Below are positions 54,714-63,118 of a stretch of 63,118 nucleotides of DNA, piece by piece. How positions within the stretch are numbered: the stretch's first letter is position 1; each line of letters starts with the position of its first letter. The DNA is from an uncultured Bacteroidales bacterium (GTDB lineage: Bacteria; Bacteroidota; Bacteroidia; Bacteroidales; UBA932), in the NCBI GenBank assembly GCA_934667175.1, contig CAKULN010000015.1, positions 1 to 63,118 of the forward strand. The letters are read 5' to 3'. A program made the position numbers and the translations under genes. Under the pieces are notes generated by a model that was not told where the DNA came from, searched no databases, and saw only the letters and a list, made by a program, of their open reading frames with translations.

Positions 54714-56479
54714 GCTACAGACACTTGACTGCCTTCGTGGCCTTGCTATGCCTTTCGGCCGCCTTCTGTTCCGGAGCATCAGCTCAGGAATATTCCCAGC
54801 CACAGGTTGTGGTCTCGACCGAAAAAGTCCGCAACAACGGAAAGATCTACTACTCGCACATTGTACGGGAGCGGCAGACACTATATTCGATCAGCAAGGC
54901 CTACAATGTGCCCCTTCAGGAGATCATCGAAGCCAATCCTACCCTGAAACTGGAAACGGAAGGACTGAAGAAAGACCAGATTCTTTTGATTCCGGTCAAA
55001 GGCGGAGAGACTGCGGGGGTATCCGTTCATGAGAGGGCCGACGTGGAGGAGACTCCAGCGAAAGACGAAAGCAAGGAGTATTTCATCCACCGCGTGAAGT
55101 GGTTCGAGGATCTTGGAGCAATCGCGAGGAAATACTCTGTGTCAAAGGAAGCCATCATGAACATCAACGGGATGACTTCCGAAAAAGTCAGGAGAAAGGA
55201 TGAGATCAAGATTCCTCTTCATCCGGAAAAGTGGGTGGGGGCTTCGGCGGACTCTGGCACTTCGACAAGCTCTGGCACTTCGACAAGCTCTGTGACCGGA
55301 GACGGTTCGGCGGGTTCGGGCACTTCGGCAAGCTCCGGCACTTCGGCAAGCTCAGTGACCGGGAGCGGTTCGGCGGGCTCCGGCACTTCGGCAAGCTCAG
55401 TGACCGGGGAGAGTGGGGGAATTTTCGGCAGATTTTTCAATAAGAGACGAGAGACAAGTGTCGCCCTGCTTCTGCCTTTCAACACGGCGAGAAAGGCTGA
55501 CAGCCAAATGATGGATTTCTACAGCGGGGTTCTGCTGGCGGCCAAGGATCTTGGCGAAACTGACCATAAGGTTGACCTCAATGTCTATGACATCGCAGGA
55601 GGAGCCATGCCTGTCACGGAGGAGAGGTTCTCAAAAAGCGATTTCGTGCTCGGCCCGGTGTCCGGCACGGACATCGCCAGGACCGTGAACGCATCGAAAG
55701 GCACGACCTGGATCGTCTCTCCGCTTGATCCTAAGGTGGAAGCGCTTGCGGACACGATTCCAAGCGTCATACAGGCTCCGGCCCCCACAAAGGCACAGAT
55801 CTCCGACATGGTCAGGTGGATAAAGTCAGACATGAGGGCAGAGGACAAAGTGATCCTCGTGACACAGAAAGGAGTCGCATCCAACGGCTATGCGTCAAAT
55901 GTCATCAAAGAGGTACTCGGCTCGGGGCTGAGGCATTCCGACCTTTCATTCAACATTCTGGAGGGACGGCAGGTGATGGGACGGATCGAAGGGATGATGA
56001 CAGGCTCCGGCACAAACAGGGTGGTGATAGCGTCAGACAGCAAGGCGTTTGTCATCGAGGTCGTCAGGCTTCTCTATCTGGTCTCAAGCCAGAAAAAAGA
56101 CATCGTGCTCTACAGCACCTCCAAACTAAGGACTTTCGAAGAGATTGATGTCGAGCAACTCCACGCCCTTAATCTTCATTCCAGCGTGTCCTATCATGTG
56201 GACTATGACTCCAAGGACGTGCAGGATTTCCTGATGAAGTACAGGGCGATCTACGGCACAGAACCAAGCCGCACGGCATTCCAAGGCTACGACCTCATGA
56301 AATTCTTCTCGACAAACAGTTCTGAATATGGCAGAAGATGGAACGAGCGAGGTTTCGATCAAGGCTCAGGTCTTCAGTCCGATTTCAACCTTGTAAAGAC
56401 GGAACACGGAGGCTACGTCAACGAAGCAGTACGCAGGGTGGTCTACGAGCCGGATTATTCTGTAAAACTGGTCAGATAG
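54710..56479 (+). CDS. LysM protein with periplasmic-binding-type domain and REP-coded linker
   Basis: The 589-residue secreted protein has a signal peptide of about 1-26 ending ASAQE. Two LysM peptidoglycan-binding domains follow (about 47-96, HIVRERQTLYSIS; about 123-170, HRVKWFEDLGAIA). A Ser/Thr/Gly linker (181-235) made of repeats GTSTSS, SSVTG and SAGSGTSASS is coded entirely by REP copies. The rest (249-589) resembles a type I periplasmic binding fold, as in LysM/ABC-substrate-binding-like proteins of Bacteroidota. No transporter is next to it, so it may be a cell-wall scaffold rather than a solute receptor. Its end overlaps recN by 8 bases (convergent). Confidence 0.87.
   Translation: MSYRHLTAFVALLCLSAAFCSGASAQEYSQPQVVVSTEKVRNNGKIYYSHIVRERQTLYSISKAYNVPLQEIIEANPTLKLETEGLKKDQILLIPVKGGETAGVSVHERADVEETPAKDESKEYFIHRVKWFEDLGAIARKYSVSKEAIMNINGMTSEKVRRKDEIKIPLHPEKWVGASADSGTSTSSGTSTSSVTGDGSAGSGTSASSGTSASSVTGSGSAGSGTSASSVTGESGGIFGRFFNKRRETSVALLLPFNTARKADSQMMDFYSGVLLAAKDLGETDHKVDLNVYDIAGGAMPVTEERFSKSDFVLGPVSGTDIARTVNASKGTTWIVSPLDPKVEALADTIPSVIQAPAPTKAQISDMVRWIKSDMRAEDKVILVTQKGVASNGYASNVIKEVLGSGLRHSDLSFNILEGRQVMGRIEGMMTGSGTNRVVIASDSKAFVIEVVRLLYLVSSQKKDIVLYSTSKLRTFEEIDVEQLHALNLHSSVSYHVDYDSKDVQDFLMKYRAIYGTEPSRTAFQGYDLMKFFSTNSSEYGRRWNERGFDQGSGLQSDFNLVKTEHGGYVNEAVRRVVYEPDYSVKLVR
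55256..55408. repeat. REP array coding the LysM-protein linker
   Basis: Five tandem-like copies of CACTTCGACAAGCTC or CACTTCGGCAAGCTC, some completed by AGTGACCG or TGTGACCG, run in direct orientation. Every copy is read in the frame giving T-S-T-S-S-V-T or T-S-A-S-S-V-T. Confidence 0.9.
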
Positions 56480-58148
56480 AAAGCAACGCCTTGGCGTTCT
56501 CAACCGCGGCGGAGGTGATGCTGCTGCCGCTCAGCATACGGGCGATCTCCATGACACGATCCTGTCCATTGATCTGCCGGACGGATGTTGTGGCCTTACC
56601 CAGGACGTCATATTCCTTTTCAACCACATAGTGGGCGGAGCCTTTCGCCGCGACTTGCGGAAGGTGAGTGATGGCGAAGACCTGCATGTCCTTCCCCATC
56701 GAGCATATCATGCGCCCCATCTTGTCGGCCACACTGCCGGAGACACCCGTGTCGATCTCGTCGAAGATGAGCGTCGGCATGCTCACAAACTTGGCCATCA
56801 TGGCCTTAAGGCAAAGCATCAGCCGGGACATCTCTCCTCCGGAAGCGCACTTGGCGACATCCACTGGAGCGGTCCCGGAAGCCGAGAACAGGAAGCGCAC
56901 TGCATCCGAACCGCTTGAGGACATCGGAGCCTCCGAGAGTTCCACGCTGAACACGGCATAGTCCATCTCAAGGGAACGGACCGACTCTGTGATGGCCTTT
57001 GAAAACGGCCCGCAGGCATTGGCCCTGGCTTCGTGAAGACGATGGGATATTCCCTCCAAGGACTTCCTTTCAGTGTCCATCATGGCCTCAAGCTCAGCCT
57101 TGCGGCTTTCAAGGGCGGTGGAATCGAAAAGTGACTCGGAAAGCGCATCCCTCCTGGCGATCAATTCGGACACAGACGAGGCCGAATAACCTTTCATCAG
57201 GTCATAAAGAAGAGACAGGCGCTCATCCACAGCCTCCAGGCGCTCCTGGGAAAGTTCCGTGCGGGAATTAATGGCCGAGACATCCTCGAGTATGTCATCC
57301 AGTTCAGTGCGCGCCGAATCAATCCGCTCAGCCAGAGAAGCCGCCTCTGGAACAAACTTAGCGACTTTCTCCAACATCCTCTGGGCTTCCTTCAAAGCCG
57401 AAGACAACGGCATCACCTCCGAGTTAGGATCGGACGGATTGAACATCTCCTCGACACCGCCGAGGTTTTCCTTTATCTCCTCGGCGTTGGCAAGCTGTCT
57501 CTGCTCGGCCTCAAGCGACTCGATCTCACCTTCCTGAAGACGGGCGTCCTCGAGCCTCTGCCAGCGGGCGCGGAGATATTCACTCTCCCCTTTCAGCCGA
57601 TCAAGTTTTGATGTGACTTCTGAATATTCCTTCTCATGAGCCTTGAAAGACCTGTAGGAGTGAGCGAACTCCTCCAGGAGCGCCTCGTCTCCGGCAAAAT
57701 GATCCAGCATAGATAGCTGAAAAACCTTGTCAGACAACAGGAGGGTCTGGTGCTGGGAATGGATGTCCACAAGCCTTGAGGCGATACTCTGAAGGAGTTG
57801 AATGTTCACCGGTGAGTCATTGATGAAAGAGCGGGAGCGACCTGAGCGGTTAACCACCCTGCGGATGATCAGTTCCCCGTCACCGGCCTCGACATCATTC
57901 TCCTCAAGGATGCCCTTCAACACTGAATCCGTCTCCGGAACTCCGAAAACCGCCTCGACCACACAACTGTCCGCCTCACCTCCAATCACGGAAGAGTCGG
58001 CCTTGGAGCCAAGAAGCAGGGAAAGGGCCCCGAGAAGGATTGACTTTCCGGCCCCGGTCTGGCCGGATATAATAATCAGACCCTCCGGAAACTCGATGTC
58101 CAGAGAGTCTATCAAAACGTAATTTCTTATCTGCAGGGACTTGAGCAT
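56472..58148 (-). CDS. recN: DNA repair protein RecN
   Basis: A 558-residue SMC-like ATPase in double-strand break repair. The Walker A motif GQTGAGKS is at 29-36. The middle (about 150-380) is a coiled coil. The ABC signature ASGGEMSR and Walker B LIFDEIDTG lie in the C-terminal lobe. It is full length; its last codons overlap the convergent LysM gene. Confidence 0.96.
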   Translation of the reverse strand: MLKSLQIRNYVLIDSLDIEFPEGLIIISGQTGAGKSILLGALSLLLGSKADSSVIGGEADSCVVEAVFGVPETDSVLKGILEENDVEAGDGELIIRRVVNRSGRSRSFINDSPVNIQLLQSIASRLVDIHSQHQTLLLSDKVFQLSMLDHFAGDEALLEEFAHSYRSFKAHEKEYSEVTSKLDRLKGESEYLRARWQRLEDARLQEGEIESLEAEQRQLANAEEIKENLGGVEEMFNPSDPNSEVMPLSSALKEAQRMLEKVAKFVPEAASLAERIDSARTELDDILEDVSAINSRTELSQERLEAVDERLSLLYDLMKGYSASSVSELIARRDALSESLFDSTALESRKAELEAMMDTERKSLEGISHRLHEARANACGPFSKAITESVRSLEMDYAVFSVELSEAPMSSSGSDAVRFLFSASGTAPVDVAKCASGGEMSRLMLCLKAMMAKFVSMPTLIFDEIDTGVSGSVADKMGRMICSMGKDMQVFAITHLPQVAAKGSAHYVVEKEYDVLGKATTSVRQINGQDRVMEIARMLSGSSITSAAVENAKALLSI

Positions 58149-58159
58149 AGCCCCAAAGA

Positions 58160-58531
58160 CTACTCAGCGTCCGAAATGTTTTCCTTGGCGGGACGGACAT
58201 TCATCTCCTCTTCGCTGCCGGAGCCGGCCATCCTGTAGTAGAGTTCCCCGTCCTCAAACTCGGAGATGGCGATCAGGTCCGGTTTAGGGAGTTTCTCGTA
58301 GTACTTGGAAATCTCGATCTGCTCGCGGTTCTCGAACACCTCGTCCATGGTGTCGCGGTCAGTACGGAAGTCCTCCAGTTTCTTCGCGAGTTCCTTCTTC
58401 TCGGCGAGGGCTATCTGATTCGCTCTCTTATAAAGGAGAACCACTGTCTCATAGATGTTGCCTGTCGGCTCGGCGAGATACTTGATGTCCCTTGTAATCG
58501 TGTTTGAAGGGACTTTCTTCTTAATGTCCAT
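58160..58531 (-). CDS. rpoZ: RNA polymerase omega subunit (Bacteroidota type)
   Basis: A 123-residue protein with the family pattern TRDIKYLAEPTGNIYETVVLLYKRANQI, then FENREQIEISKYYEKLPKPDLIA. This matches the Bacteroidota omega family. An acidic tail (GSGSEEEMNVRPAKENISDAE) ends it. ATG at 58531 is chosen over a TTG two codons upstream. It lies 11 bases before recN and follows bamD, a frequent Bacteroidota neighbourhood. Confidence 0.9.
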   Translation of the reverse strand: MDIKKKVPSNTITRDIKYLAEPTGNIYETVVLLYKRANQIALAEKKELAKKLEDFRTDRDTMDEVFENREQIEISKYYEKLPKPDLIAISEFEDGELYYRMAGSGSEEEMNVRPAKENISDAE

Positions 58532-58567
58532 ATTCAAAAAAAATCTTGTCTAAATTATGTACGAAGC

Positions 58568-59473
58568 CTATTGTTCGGATTGTTTCAATATTTTTTTCCT
58601 GTCTCTCTCGAAGTCCTTCTCCTTCACCTCAAGGTCCCCGTCCGTCCCTGAATAACGGCCAAGAGCCTTCTGGGCGCGGCGGTAGAGGGCATCGAGTTCC
58701 TTTCTGTATGGCGAGTCGGGAAGCTCACCGATAAAGTTGTAATAGTCGTCCACGAATGTCATGTAACGTTCTTTCTGCTTTCCCTCAACGCTAAGGAACG
58801 CATACTTATAGGAAGATTTGGCGATGTAGTAGAGGATGTCCTCACGGTAGATGTTCTCGGCGTCTTCTTTGAGGACGTTTCTGAAAGCCACTCTGGCGGC
58901 CTTGTAGTCTTCCATCTTATAGTAAAGCTTTGCGTTCTCGTAAGCTTTCCTGTCAAGCCTGTCGTTCAGTTCCTTAAGCATTCTGCGGCAGATCGCGGAA
59001 TGACTGTTGTCCGGGTTCTCGATCATGTACTGGCTGATGACGCTGATTGCGTTGTGGGTCGGGATCTGATCAAGTTCATAGCGCAATGTCGAGCGGTACA
59101 GACAGTCTATCCTCAGGAAAGCGGCCTCCTCGGCGAAAGGACTGCGCGGAAAGTTAGTGATGAACTTGGTGAAATTAGTTTCGGCTGTGTAGTAATCCTT
59201 GAAACGGTAGTTGCTGAGTCCCCAATAATACTGTACGGTGTCATCCCTGTCGGTTCCACTGGTCAGCACGGCCAACGACTCGAACAACTGGGCGGCCTTG
59301 CTGTACTTACCATGGTTGAAATAGTCAAAAGCGGCGGAATACTTCGCGTCAACATCGTTGCCGTTCAGCAGGGCCTCGTACTCGGATTTACAGGACTGCA
59401 AGGAAAGCGCGGCGACAAAGGCGGCAAGCGCGATCTTCAGAGTAGATTTCAGCATATTCATTATTATATTCAT
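58568..59473 (-). CDS. bamD: Outer-membrane assembly lipoprotein BamD
   Basis: A 301-residue lipoprotein (lipobox LSLQSC) with tetratricopeptide repeats: FDYFNHGKYSKAAQLFE, YYWGLSNYRFKDYYTAETNFTKFITNFPRSPFAEEA and AKLYYKMEDYKAARVAFRNVL. BamD works with BamA at the inner face of the outer membrane. The ATG at 59473 overlaps the trxB stop (ATGA); ATG codons at 59461 and 59455 are alternatives nearer the signal peptide. Confidence 0.9.
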   Translation of the reverse strand: MNIIMNMLKSTLKIALAAFVAALSLQSCKSEYEALLNGNDVDAKYSAAFDYFNHGKYSKAAQLFESLAVLTSGTDRDDTVQYYWGLSNYRFKDYYTAETNFTKFITNFPRSPFAEEAAFLRIDCLYRSTLRYELDQIPTHNAISVISQYMIENPDNSHSAICRRMLKELNDRLDRKAYENAKLYYKMEDYKAARVAFRNVLKEDAENIYREDILYYIAKSSYKYAFLSVEGKQKERYMTFVDDYYNFIGELPDSPYRKELDALYRRAQKALGRYSGTDGDLEVKEKDFERDRKKILKQSEQ

Positions 59474-60396
59474 CAATGCGACAAAAGGAATTTTTCCACT
59501 TCCAACGCGGCGCAGCATCCTGAGGCGGCGGCTGTTATCGCCTGCCTGAACTTCGGATCCTGGACATCACCCGCCGCAAACACGCCTTCGACATTTGTCT
59601 CGGAGGTCTTGCCATTGGTTATGATGTAGCCGTTCTCATCAGTCTCGACGTACTTCTTGAATATGTCCGAGTTAGGATGATGCCCTATGGCCAGGAAAAA
59701 TCCGGCGACCTTGACATCAAAAACCTTACCATCTTTGTCCTGGACGCGGACTCCTGTCACACCAGACTCATCTCCAAGCACTTCCTGGGTGTTGCAGTTC
59801 CAGAGCACCTCGATGTTCGGGGTGTTAAGCACCCTGTCCCGCATCGCGGCCGACGCCCTGAAGACATCACGGCGGACAATCATGTAGACTTTGCGGCAAA
59901 GGTTGGCAAGATAGGTGGCCTCCTCGCAGGCAGTGTCTCCACCGCCGACAACGGCCACATCCTTCTTTCTGTAGAAGAAACCGTCGCACGTCGCGCACGC
60001 GCTGACACCCATTCCTCTGAATTTTTGCTCAGACGGAAGCCCGAGATACTTCGCTGTGGCGCCGGTCGCGATGATGACAGCCTCAGCCTCAATCCTGTTC
60101 TCGCCATCTATTGTGACGGCGAACGGCCTTGAGGTGAAATCAACCTCCGTCACCACTCCCCTTCTGATGTCCGCACCCAGACGCTTGGCCTGCGAACGCA
60201 TCCCGTCCATGAGCTGGTTGGCGTCGACACCCTCGGGAAATCCCGGAAAGTTCTCGACAATGGTGGTGGTTGTCAGCTGGCCGCCCGGCTCCATTCCTTC
60301 GTAGAGGACAGGCTCAAGCGCGGCTCTGGAAGCGTAGATAGCGGCCGTGTAGCCAGCCGGACCGCCTCCTATGATCAGGCATCTGGTCTTTTCCAT
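59473..60396 (-). CDS. trxB: Thioredoxin-disulfide reductase
   Basis: A 307-residue flavoprotein. FAD-binding GGGPAGYTAA is at 10-19, the redox pair C134/C137 lies in ACATCDG, the NADPH-binding GGGDTACEEA follows and the FAD motif GVFAAGDV is near the end. It keeps thioredoxin reduced. It has a full-consensus promoter (60421-60450), divergent from the Fur-family regulator, which is a possible link to oxidative stress control. Confidence 0.96.
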   Translation of the reverse strand: MEKTRCLIIGGGPAGYTAAIYASRAALEPVLYEGMEPGGQLTTTTIVENFPGFPEGVDANQLMDGMRSQAKRLGADIRRGVVTEVDFTSRPFAVTIDGENRIEAEAVIIATGATAKYLGLPSEQKFRGMGVSACATCDGFFYRKKDVAVVGGGDTACEEATYLANLCRKVYMIVRRDVFRASAAMRDRVLNTPNIEVLWNCNTQEVLGDESGVTGVRVQDKDGKVFDVKVAGFFLAIGHHPNSDIFKKYVETDENGYIITNGKTSETNVEGVFAAGDVQDPKFRQAITAAASGCCAALEVEKFLLSH

Positions 60397-60420
60397 ATTA
60401 ATGAGTCAAAACTTAACCTA

Positions 60421-60450
60421 CAAAGATAACCATAATTAGTGATTAGCCAA
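60421..60450 (-). promoter_or_regulatory. Promoter of trxB-bamD-rpoZ-recN
   Basis: TTG (60448-60450), 19 bases, TATCTTTG (60421-60428) on the minus strand, 24 bases before the trxB start. Confidence 0.82.
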
Positions 60451-60516
60451 GCGGTGATTTGATTGCAGTAGATGTGTTTTTTATTGAAACAGCACTGTCG
60501 TTAATTGGATTTTTTA

Positions 60517-60524
60517 TAAATTTG
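60517..60524 (+). promoter_or_regulatory. -7 element of the Fur-family gene
   Basis: TAAATTTG, 61 bases before the chosen start. At the -33 distance there is CTG instead of TTG. Confidence 0.55.
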
Positions 60525-60585
60525 TAATTTAAGTGTGTGCCGCAAGCCCGGCATACGGCAGGACAATATAGAAAAAACATCATAT

Positions 60586-61035
60586 ATGGAGAAAAACAAC
60601 AAGGCACCTACGATTGAAGATTTTCGAGAACTCTTAAAGAAGAACGGACTTAAGGTTACCCCGCAACGAATTGCCGTGCATGAGGCGATGCTCAAACTTG
60701 GACACGCGTGCGCCGACATGGTGACAGCCGAAATCTCAGAGACAAGCAAGGCAAAAGTCACAGTCGCTTCCGTCTACAACATTCTGACCCAACTTTCACT
60801 TTTAGGAATATACCACCACAGGCTGAGCGAGAACAACAAGATGTACTTCGACGTCAACACCTTCAAGCATTTCCACCTTTACGACACAGTGAATCACGTG
60901 TACTCGGATGTGATTGACGACGAACTATACACTCTGATCGAGTCCAGACTTCTGGCGCGCCGTTTCAGAGGCTACAGGATAGACGGCATCGATGTGCAGA
61001 TTCTGGCGCACCCATCTGTGAAAGTGAAAAAATAA
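60586..61035 (+). CDS. Fur-family transcriptional regulator
   Basis: The 149-residue regulator has a winged-helix DNA-binding half with KVTPQRIAVHEAM and the recognition helix VTVASVYNILTQL. The dimerisation half has HFHLYD (H95, H97). The CxxC pairs of zinc-structured Fur/PerR proteins are missing; only one Cys (C42) is seen. So it is likely a zinc-site-free Fur or PerR variant, sensing iron or peroxide. Start at 60586 (MEKNNKAPTIEDF); upstream frame is not conserved. Divergent from trxB. Confidence 0.9.
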   Translation: MEKNNKAPTIEDFRELLKKNGLKVTPQRIAVHEAMLKLGHACADMVTAEISETSKAKVTVASVYNILTQLSLLGIYHHRLSENNKMYFDVNTFKHFHLYDTVNHVYSDVIDDELYTLIESRLLARRFRGYRIDGIDVQILAHPSVKVKK

Positions 61036-61145
61036 GTCTTCCGCAGGACTGTCATACTAATCCGCCTTTTCCTCTTCAGCCGACAAAGGGTTAAAGGATC
61101 AAGCAATTCGCAAATTAATTTAGAAGAATATAGATTTACAGCAAA

Positions 61146-62639
61146 ATGACAAGATTCTCGAATATCCATAGGTTGATTCCTCTTGCCATCGCGCTGTTCC
61201 TGGCACATCCAGCCTCCGCGCAAGAACTCGGTGACTGGTACGTCGAGATGGCTGGAATGGGATCAACCAGAAGGGCTCTGCCGTTCTGGAGCCACACCAA
61301 CAAGGGAGGTGTCTACCCGGAAACTTGCGGCGGCCTTCTGAGAGGAGGAGTCAGCGGGACGAATTTCGGGAAGAACTCCTTACGTCTTGATTGGGGGATA
61401 GGGCTGGCCGGATATGCGGCGGCCGAGGGTAACAGCGAGGTGCACAACAGCGACGGGAGCAGCCTTAGGGGAATGGTTCAGGAACTCTACGTGGGAGTCG
61501 GTTGGAAAAAGTTGAGTCTGGATCTTGGCGTACGCAGGCGGGCCGTCGATTTCGGCGGACTCTCTGTGACAGGTGGCAATTTCGTCTTGACTGACAACGC
61601 CCAAAGCTTTCCGGGGTACAGTCTGCGGTCGGATTGGATCAAGGTACCTTTCACCAAGGGCGTCCTTTCGGCCAGATTCGATTTCGGGGACTACGGGCTT
61701 TGGGACAACAGGTACGTTAGACACACCTTACTGCACAACCAGGCCCTGTACTTCAAGGTCAACATAACTCCCAAGCTATCTTTCACCGGCGGTCTGGATC
61801 TTTGGTCACAATGGGGTGGCGAATCGCCGGACAACGGGAAGCAGCCTCATGGATTATCGGACTACCTTAGGATCATGGTCGCCGCCAGTGGGGGTGACGG
61901 GGCGACAAGGAGCGATCAGATCAACGCTTTGGGCAACCATCTCGGACGTGAGCTGCTCAGGCTGGATCTGGAGCAAGACAGGTGGCATCTTACATTCCAG
62001 CACGACAGGCCGTTCGAGGATGGCTCTGGTGTCGGATTCCAGAACTTTCCGGACGCGGTCAACACCCTGCATTTTTCGTTCAAGGACAAGGAGAAATGGA
62101 TCAGCGACTTACTTCTGGAATTCATCTACACGAAATGGCAGTCCGGCACAAGGCACGACAGACCAGCCACTGAGGAAGAACTGAAAAAGAACCCAGACAA
62201 AAAAGTCTACATCGTCGGCGGATGCGATAACTATTTCAACAACGGGGAATATAAATCCGGATGGACTTACAACGGGCGCACGATAGGGCTGCCGCTGTTC
62301 ATTCCTTCCGCAAAGGACGAGAATGGGATAACGCGCGGGGTTGTGAGCAACAGGATTGTCGCATGGAACGTGGGGGCAAGCGGCAGGCTGTTCAGGAAGA
62401 TGCCGTACTCGGTCAAGGTCACCTACAGCAAGAATTTCGGCAAATACTCTCAGTCCGACAAGTTCTTCGACTCCGCACCGAGACAAGTGTCGGGGGCCTT
62501 TGAACTCACCCTGCCCAAGCGTGTCCTCGCCTACACTACACTCATCTGTGTCGGACTGTACGCCGACAAGGGTTCCATTTACCCCGACACCGCCGGCATA
62601 ACCCTCAAACTCAACTTGTGCGGAGCGCTCGGCCGCTGA
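61146..62639 (+). CDS. Capsule assembly Wzi-family outer-membrane protein
   Basis: A 497-residue beta-barrel protein with signal peptide (ending ASAQE). The blocks WYVEMAGMGSTRRALPFWSHTNKGG, HGLSDYLRIM and INALGNHLGRELLRLD match the Wzi family of Bacteroidota, which places capsule polysaccharide on the outer surface. No other capsule genes are in view. The stop codon lies within a REP-like fragment (GGCCGCTGAGC), so the final Gly-Arg may be repeat-derived. Confidence 0.87.
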   Translation: MTRFSNIHRLIPLAIALFLAHPASAQELGDWYVEMAGMGSTRRALPFWSHTNKGGVYPETCGGLLRGGVSGTNFGKNSLRLDWGIGLAGYAAAEGNSEVHNSDGSSLRGMVQELYVGVGWKKLSLDLGVRRRAVDFGGLSVTGGNFVLTDNAQSFPGYSLRSDWIKVPFTKGVLSARFDFGDYGLWDNRYVRHTLLHNQALYFKVNITPKLSFTGGLDLWSQWGGESPDNGKQPHGLSDYLRIMVAASGGDGATRSDQINALGNHLGRELLRLDLEQDRWHLTFQHDRPFEDGSGVGFQNFPDAVNTLHFSFKDKEKWISDLLLEFIYTKWQSGTRHDRPATEEELKKNPDKKVYIVGGCDNYFNNGEYKSGWTYNGRTIGLPLFIPSAKDENGITRGVVSNRIVAWNVGASGRLFRKMPYSVKVTYSKNFGKYSQSDKFFDSAPRQVSGAFELTLPKRVLAYTTLICVGLYADKGSIYPDTAGITLKLNLCGALGR

Positions 62640-62740
62640 GCAACACTCGGTCGCTGAGCGATCAATCGGTCACTGAGCCTGCCGAAGTGACCCCACCGAT
62701 AGAAATGCGGTCACTGAGCTTGTCGAAGTGATCGCATTTC
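62640..62740. repeat. Three REP-like copies after the Wzi gene
   Basis: A degenerate copy at 62640-62660, a full one at 62665-62691 (GTCACTGAGCCTGCCGAAGTGAC) and one at 62702-62740 whose palindrome is extended by GAAATGCG/CGCATTTC arms, giving a long hairpin that could end the Wzi transcript. Confidence 0.82.
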
Positions 62741-62765
62741 TGTCGACCCTGCCTATTGGAGCAAA

Positions 62766-63045
62766 GCGACCGAAGGGGTTTCGGGGAATCCCTTCCCCGT
62801 GCCCCACTGGGGCTGTCACAAAGTGACTGGGGGTTGGAGGAATTGTGCGCAAAGCGCGCGAAGCGACCGAAGGGGTTTCGGGGAATCCCTTCCCCGTGCC
62901 CCCTCTGGGGCTGTCACAAAGTGACTGGGGGTTGGAGGAATTGTGCGCAAAGCGCGCGAAGCGACCGAAAGGGTTTCGGGGAATCCCTTCCCCGTGCCCC
63001 TCTGGGGCTGTCACAAAGTGACTGGAGCTTGGAGGAATTGTGGGG
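62766..63045. repeat. 97-bp tandem repeat, nearly three copies, with serial hairpins
   Basis: Units start at 62766, 62863 and 62961 (97 and 98 bases) and the third is cut at about 63045. Each unit carries a row of small perfect stem-loops: CCGAA/TTCGG, GGGG/CCCC, GCCCC/GGGGC, GTCAC-AAA-GTGAC and GCGC-AAA-GCGC. Frames open through it, but they differ between copies only by repeat phase, so no gene is called. 63046-63118 holds nothing I can identify. Confidence 0.85.
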
Positions 63046-63118
63046 CAAGTCCAAAACCCTGTGTTAAAGAAAGGGCCCTGCCTTGTTAACTGAATTTTGT
63101 TATTTCGCACCAACGTCA

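Noticed and set aside
62766..63045. Possible CRISPR array
   Set aside because: Units are contiguous with no unique spacers and are 97-98 bases long; no cas genes nearby.
62670..63113. Reading frames of 103-147 codons over the 97-bp tandem repeat
   Set aside because: The product is only the translation of the tandem repeat and REP copies, with the same peptide in three phases and no start or ribosome-binding context.

Overview
The window reads as a chromosomal stretch of a member of the Bacteroidales (phylum Bacteroidota) with a moderately GC-rich genome. The evidence is direct: six promoters of the form TTG, 19 bases, TAnnTTTG (the Bacteroidota -33/-7 type) plus a seventh with one mismatch, a complete Na+-translocating NADH:quinone reductase operon, a type B ribosomal protein L31, 2-oxoglutarate:ferredoxin oxidoreductase, DUF4493/DUF6359 lipoproteins, a Bacteroidota-type RNA polymerase omega subunit and a Wzi-like capsule assembly protein. 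Genus cannot be fixed from the sequence alone. I see no transposase, integrase, rRNA, CRISPR array or plasmid function.

Layout. 1-750: a large inverted repeat, then tRNA-Cys with promoter and terminator. 749-10280 (+): metallophosphoesterase/PQQ-propeller protein, secreted GH2 beta-galactosidase, L31B, tRNA-Glu(CTC), SGNH/CE2-type esterase, small membrane protein and S9 dipeptidyl peptidase. 10536-16646 (-): a surface locus made of a DUF4493/DUF6359 lipoprotein, an OmpA-family protein and a 1233-residue collagen-like modular lipoprotein, with a short promoter-to-terminator RNA gene upstream (16797-16872). 17646-23546 (-): nqrABCDEF. 23826-36746 (-): hisG-hisD-hisCB-hisH-hisA-hisF-hisIE-leuA-leuC-leuD-leuB-ilvE, apparently one transcription unit, preceded by an unannotated 18-residue leader peptide rich in His and Leu and a terminator hairpin. 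36828-44106 (-): two paralogous outer-membrane proteins, a DASS transporter, a degenerate-looking M49 peptidase relative and glutamate dehydrogenase. 44152-47017 (-): korAB. 47205-52040 (-): OmpH/Skp, BamA, UppS, NadK. 52155-56479 (+): PdxJ, a second OmpH-like protein, a glycosyltransferase and a LysM/periplasmic-binding-fold protein. 56472-60396 (-): RecN, omega, BamD, thioredoxin reductase. 60586-62639 (+): a Fur-family regulator and a Wzi-like protein. 62640-63118: REP copies and a 97-bp tandem repeat full of small hairpins.

Two themes stand out. First, a REP-like palindrome (core CGACAAGCTCAG flanked by arms GGTCACT/AGTGACC or GGTCGCT/AGCGACC) is scattered between genes and also sits in frame inside genes: in hisF, in the join between HisC and HisB, inside HisB, in the S9 peptidase and as the whole linker of the LysM protein. 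The HisC-HisB fusion looks as if it was made by a run of these repeats. Second, the his-leu-ilvE unit is preceded by what looks like a dual histidine/leucine transcription attenuator. A third, genome-scale signal is the hexamer GAATAT, which is far denser than base composition predicts.
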